The notes beneath the pieces are model-generated. The model was not told the origin of the DNA and searched no databases. It worked only from the letters and a program-made list of their open reading frames with translations. Below, piece by piece: positions 12,789 through 15,411 of a stretch of 15,411 nt of DNA; the stretch's first letter is position 1, and every line of letters begins with the position of its first letter. Both the position numbers and the translations under genes were made by a program. Source of the DNA: Bacillota bacterium. Its GTDB lineage: Bacteria; Bacillota; Clostridia; Christensenellales; UMGS416. The stretch is from assembly GCA_023428265.1 (NCBI GenBank), contig JAEYYW010000154.1:1-15411 (forward strand). The letters run 5' to 3'.

Positions 12789-13652
12789 CTAGGCCATCGC
12801 CTCCGTGTTTTCGTAGGCGATGATTCCAAGCAGCCCCGGGCCGGTGTGGATGCCAAGCGCCGGGCTGACCTGCGTCACAAAGGACTCGCAAACCGTCGCG
12901 AACTTCCGCACCTCGTCCAGTAGGGCGTTTGCCTCCGGCAGTGAGGAGCCGTGCACAATGGCCACGTTGATCATCTTGCCGCCATACTCCTCCTTGATCA
13001 TGGAAAGCATCTTCTGCACAGAGTTTTTGAAGCCCCGCACTTTGGCCATGGTGTGGTAAACGCCGTCAAGCCCCACGCCGATGATGGGCTTGATGTCCAT
13101 CATCATGCCCAGGGTGCCCTCCACCTTGCCGATGCGGCCACCCTTTTTCAAGTATTCCAGTGTTTTGATCACAAAGACTGCTTCCATGCGGGAGCGCACT
13201 TTCTCAATCCTGGCCACAACGGCTTTGATGTCACCGCTGCGCTTGGCCTCGCGGGCCGCTTCCAGCACGAGGAAGCCCAGACCCATGGAAAGCGTGCATG
13301 TGTCCACCACTTCAATGTTAAAGCCTGTGTATTCCTGGATGAGAAGCCGGATCAGGTTGTAGGAGCCGGAGAGACCCGCGGAGATTGACAGATACACGAT
13401 GTCGGTAATGCCTTCGGCCATCAGCCCGTCCAGGATCTCCATCACGTCCTGTGTGAGCGGCAGCGACGTTTTCGGCACCTCTTGGGCAAGCAGTTCATAC
13501 ACCTTTTCGGCGGTGATCTCCATCCTGTCGCGATATTCGCGGGATTCATATACAATACGCAGCGGCACAACATGAATGCCATTCTCTTTGAGAATGCTGT
13601 CAGGAAGGTCGCAGGTGGAATCGGTAACAATTGCAATTTTGCGGTCTGTCAT
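12789..13652 (-). CDS. DegV family protein (fatty-acid-binding, FakB-like)
   Basis: A 287-residue protein of the DegV family, whose studied members (FakB) hold a fatty acid for phosphorylation by FakA in the cytoplasm. Landmarks are AIVTDSTCDLP near the N-terminus, KTSLPLTQDV, YLSISAGLSGSYN, VDTCTLSMGLG, KTLEYLKKGGRIGKV and the C-terminal HTGPGLLGIIAYE. All are at the usual spacing. Two in-frame ATGs exist. The one at 13652 has GGGGGAG just before it, while the one at 13664 has no ribosome binding site, so I chose 13652 (the longer form would add MGEL). No fakA kinase gene is in the window, so whether it acts as a fatty-acid carrier here is inferred. It is divergent from the DUF1836 gene. Confidence 0.93.
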   Translation of the reverse strand: MTDRKIAIVTDSTCDLPDSILKENGIHVVPLRIVYESREYRDRMEITAEKVYELLAQEVPKTSLPLTQDVMEILDGLMAEGITDIVYLSISAGLSGSYNLIRLLIQEYTGFNIEVVDTCTLSMGLGFLVLEAAREAKRSGDIKAVVARIEKVRSRMEAVFVIKTLEYLKKGGRIGKVEGTLGMMMDIKPIIGVGLDGVYHTMAKVRGFKNSVQKMLSMIKEEYGGKMINVAIVHGSSLPEANALLDEVRKFATVCESFVTQVSPALGIHTGPGLLGIIAYENTEAMA

Positions 13653-13677
13653 AAGCTCCCCCATTCTATACCAATGC

Positions 13678-13694
13678 GCAATTCAAAAAATTGC
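13678..13694. promoter_or_regulatory. Inverted repeat in degV leader
   Basis: A perfect 6-bp inverted repeat, GCAATT-N5-AATTGC, lies between the degV promoter and its start codon. It is a candidate operator for an unknown regulator. No T tract suggests a terminator. Confidence 0.35.
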
Positions 13695-13727
13695 ATAACA
13701 TGGTATTTGAAACTATATCACACGTTC

Positions 13728-13756
13728 ATGATATCATATTTGCCGGTCAGGATCAA
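13728..13756 (-). promoter_or_regulatory. Likely promoter of degV
   Basis: On the minus strand -35 TTGATC (13756-13751) and -10 TATCAT (13733-13728) are separated by 17 bp, with TGA directly before the -10 (extended -10). It leaves a leader of about 65-70 nt before the start at 13652. The -10 is half of the 10-bp palindrome ATGATATCAT (13728-13737). Confidence 0.55.
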
Positions 13757-13785
13757 GTTAAGACCGCTGCTTTTCCTGTTAATAA

Positions 13786-13814
13786 TTGAAATATAGTTTT
13801 GATTACAATATAAT
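13786..13814 (+). promoter_or_regulatory. Strong sigma-A-like promoter of the DUF1836-smpB operon
   Basis: -35 TTGAAA (13786-13791), a 17-bp spacer and a consensus -10 TATAAT (13809-13814). Transcription would start about 20 bp before the DUF1836 start codon, just in front of its GAGGAG ribosome binding site. Confidence 0.8.
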
Positions 13815-13838
13815 AGCCTGCGAGGAGTGTTATCATCT

Positions 13839-14456
13839 ATGGATCATAAAGGCAAAATCCTCGAGATGGCGGAGTCGTCATTTGACTGGAATCTGGTCCC
13901 TCTCAAGGACATCCCGCGCATCCCACTTTATATGGAGCAGCTCACGTCCTTTTTTGACGAGGCTCTTACCGGAGCCAGACGCGATGAGGACGATAAAATT
14001 CTGACCAAAACCATGATCAACAACTACACCAAGGAGGGCACGCTGCCCCGCCCAAACGGCAAGAAATACAGCCGCGAGCATATGATACGGCTCATGTATA
14101 TCTTCATGCTCAAGCAGGTGCTGAGCCTGCAGGACATCAAGCGCATGTTTGACCTGATGGAGTCGGATCAGGACAACAACATCGAAACGATTTATGGCAC
14201 CTATCTGGAAATGGTGGGTGGCTACCGGGAGCAGCATCTGGAGAACCTGAAAAACAGGATCACCAATGTGGAATCCAAACTGGTGGAAAAGGGCATCTAT
14301 ACCGACGATAACTTCAAGATGATGCTGATGCTGCTCACGATCACCGAAGCCACCGCCGGCAAAATGCTGGTGTGGCGCATGCTGGACGAGCTTTCCGAGC
14401 AGAGGAAGCAGGAGAGGGAAGCGGCCAGGGAAAAGGAAAAGGACACAAGGAAATAA
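13839..14456 (+). CDS. DUF1836 domain-containing protein
   Basis: A 205-residue protein. The segment from about residue 22 to 115 fits DUF1836: the IPRIPLYMEQLTSFFDEAL opening, LTKTMINNYTKEGTLPRPNG, KKYSREHMIRLMYIFMLKQV and LSLQDIKRMFDLM. The middle part resembles a winged-helix or MerR-like DNA-binding fold, so a regulatory role is possible but unproven. The C-terminus is highly charged (QKQEREAAREKEKDTRK-like) and probably coiled. ATG 13839 has GAGGAG 11 nt upstream. An in-frame GTG at 13827 lies inside that ribosome binding site and is unlikely. The smpB gene starts one base after its stop, so both share the promoter at 13786-13814. The function of the family is unknown to me. Confidence 0.88.
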   Translation: MDHKGKILEMAESSFDWNLVPLKDIPRIPLYMEQLTSFFDEALTGARRDEDDKILTKTMINNYTKEGTLPRPNGKKYSREHMIRLMYIFMLKQVLSLQDIKRMFDLMESDQDNNIETIYGTYLEMVGGYREQHLENLKNRITNVESKLVEKGIYTDDNFKMMLMLLTITEATAGKMLVWRMLDELSEQRKQEREAAREKEKDTRK

Positions 14457-14457
14457 T

Positions 14458-14922
14458 ATGGCAGAACAGATTGAGAAAACGCTGGTGCACAACCGCCGGG
14501 CGCGCCATGAATACTTTTTTGAGGAGATCTTCGAGACCGGCATCGAGCTTTCCGGCACGGAGGTCAAGTCGCTACGCCTTGGCCAGGCCAATATGGGCGA
14601 CAGCTATGCCCAGGTGAAAGACGGCGAGCTGTGGCTTCACAGCCTGCACATCAGCCCTTATGAAAAGGGCAACATCTACAACCGGGAGCCCATGCGCAGC
14701 CGCAAGCTGCTGATGCACAAAAGGGAGATCCGCCGCCTGGGCGGCCAGGTGCAGCGGCAGGGTTACGCGCTGGTGCCGGTGCGCCTGTATCTGAAAAACA
14801 ACCGGGTGAAGGTGGAGCTGGCGCTGGCAAAGGGCAAGAAACTCTATGATAAGCGTGATGACGCCGCCGACCGCGATGCAAAGAGAGACATGGAGCGGGC
14901 GTTTGCCAGAAAGAATGAATAG
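14458..14922 (+). CDS. smpB: SsrA-binding protein SmpB
   Basis: A 154-residue tmRNA-binding protein for trans-translation. It brings SsrA to stalled ribosomes so that incomplete proteins are tagged and the ribosome freed. Family features are present: the N-terminal NRRARHEYFF, IELSGTEVKSLRLGQANM (the beta-barrel binding surface), LWLHSLHISPYEKGN, HKREIRRL, then YALVPVRLYLKNNRVKVELALAKGKKLYDKR. The C-terminal tail is basic (about residues 128-154), and in the ribosome it occupies the empty mRNA channel. ATG 14458 has AAGGA at 6 nt, overlapping the end of the DUF1836 gene. No ssrA gene was found next to it in the window. A strong terminator follows. Confidence 0.97.
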   Translation: MAEQIEKTLVHNRRARHEYFFEEIFETGIELSGTEVKSLRLGQANMGDSYAQVKDGELWLHSLHISPYEKGNIYNREPMRSRKLLMHKREIRRLGGQVQRQGYALVPVRLYLKNNRVKVELALAKGKKLYDKRDDAADRDAKRDMERAFARKNE

Positions 14923-14955
14923 GGTCGCTCGCATAAAGCAACGGGGAATCAAAAG

Positions 14956-14986
14956 ACGGGGGTTCGGCCATCAGCCGAACCCCCGT
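14956..14986 (+). terminator. Strong rho-independent terminator after smpB
   Basis: A perfect 13-bp GC-rich stem (14956-14968 with 14974-14986) and a CATCA loop, followed by TGCCTTTTCTT. An A-rich stretch (AAAAG) on the other side gives CTTTT on the minus strand, so it probably also ends the convergent TrpB-like gene. Confidence 0.85.
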
Positions 14987-14999
14987 TGCCTTTTCTTGC

Positions 15000-15411
15000 T
15001 TAAACTGTCGGAACCGTGGCAAGGCCGTCTTTCAAGGATTGTTCAGACAAAGGGATGTCCTGAAGCTTTCCGCTGTTGTACATGTCGTAGGCGGCCAGAT
15101 CAAAATAGCCGTGGCCGCTCAGGTTGAACAGGATCACCTTTTCTTCTCCGGTTTCCTTGCACTTCAACGCCTCATCTATGGCCGCGCGGATCGCGTGGGA
15201 GGATTCGGGGGCCGGCAGGATTGCCTCATGGTGGGCAAAGAAGGTGGCGGCCTCAAACACCGGGTTCTGGTCCACGGCGACGGCCTCGATATATCCCTCG
15301 TGATAAAGCTGGCTCACCAGGCCTGAATCGCCATGATACCGCAGACCGCCGGCGTGAATGCTTTCCGGCACGAAGCCGTTGCCCAGCGTATACATCTGCA
15401 CCATCGGCGTG
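15000..15411 (-). CDS. TrpB-like PLP-dependent enzyme (TrpB2-type), C-terminal part
   Basis: The frame is open to the right edge of the window (the 5' end is missing), leaving about 136 residues up to TAA 15002-15000. The sequence matches the C-terminal part of the second tryptophan-synthase beta type (TrpB2): LGNGFVPESIHAGGLRYHGD, VSQLYHEGYIEAVAVDQ, PESSHAIRAAIDEA and VILFNLSGHGYFDLAAY. TrpB2 enzymes condense indole with serine, or related substrates, using PLP. The catalytic lysine would be further upstream and cannot be seen. The ATG at 15404 is internal. No trpA or other trp gene is visible in this window. The gene converges on smpB across the terminator at 14956-14986. Confidence 0.85.
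   Translation of the reverse strand, partial: TPMVQMYTLGNGFVPESIHAGGLRYHGDSGLVSQLYHEGYIEAVAVDQNPVFEAATFFAHHEAILPAPESSHAIRAAIDEALKCKETGEEKVILFNLSGHGYFDLAAYDMYNSGKLQDIPLSEQSLKDGLATVPTV

Noticed and set aside
14923..14999. Possible ssrA (tmRNA) gene beside smpB
   Set aside because: Only a 77-base interval with a terminator is present, too short for tmRNA and with no tRNA-like end.

Overview
The window looks like a chromosomal piece of a GC-rich, probably spore-forming Bacillota (Clostridia-like) genome. This rests on the CggR-type glycolytic regulator followed by pgk-tpiA-gpmI, a CotF-family spore coat protein, a DegV lipid-binding protein, a DUF1836 protein, and strong AGGAGG-type ribosome binding sites. 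I cannot name a species. No rRNA, tRNA, CRISPR array or insertion sequence was seen.

Layout. 1-353: the 3' end of a DUF4037-type gene, closed by a hairpin shared with the convergent neighbour. 380-2162 (minus): an operon of an AbrB-type regulator, an ABC ATPase and an ABC-2 permease, each pair overlapping by ATGA, with a sigma-A-like promoter at 2194-2222. 2163-2485: mostly non-coding. 2486-3724: a CotF gene (minus), a GNAT acetyltransferase (plus), and a truncated second copy of the cotF 5' end (minus) that encodes only 38 residues. 3771-5529: an A+T-rich two-gene island encoding an HTH-ImmA/IrrE metallopeptidase and a PIN-domain nuclease, overlapping by ATGA, with its own promoter. It resembles a toxin-antitoxin or stress module acquired by transfer. 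5540-10397 (minus): cggR, pgk, tpiA and gpmI, the core glycolytic operon, but without gapA after cggR and without eno after gpmI. 10466-11797 (minus): a membrane-anchored S41-family peptidase. 11928-12773 (plus): ispE. 12789-13652 (minus): degV. 13839-14922 (plus): a DUF1836 gene and smpB, one base apart, ended by a strong terminator. 15000-15411 (minus): the C-terminal part of a TrpB-like PLP enzyme that runs off the window.

How the genes work together. The glycolytic genes interconvert triose phosphates and take 1,3-bisphosphoglycerate to 2-phosphoglycerate. CggR probably controls them by sensing a sugar phosphate, and an operator-like sequence lies between its promoter and its start codon. 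The AbrB-ABC operon is a small self-contained transporter unit. The most unusual part is the low-GC HTH-ImmA/PIN island. It begins exactly where a duplicated cotF leader block ends and finishes at a hairpin shared with gpmI.
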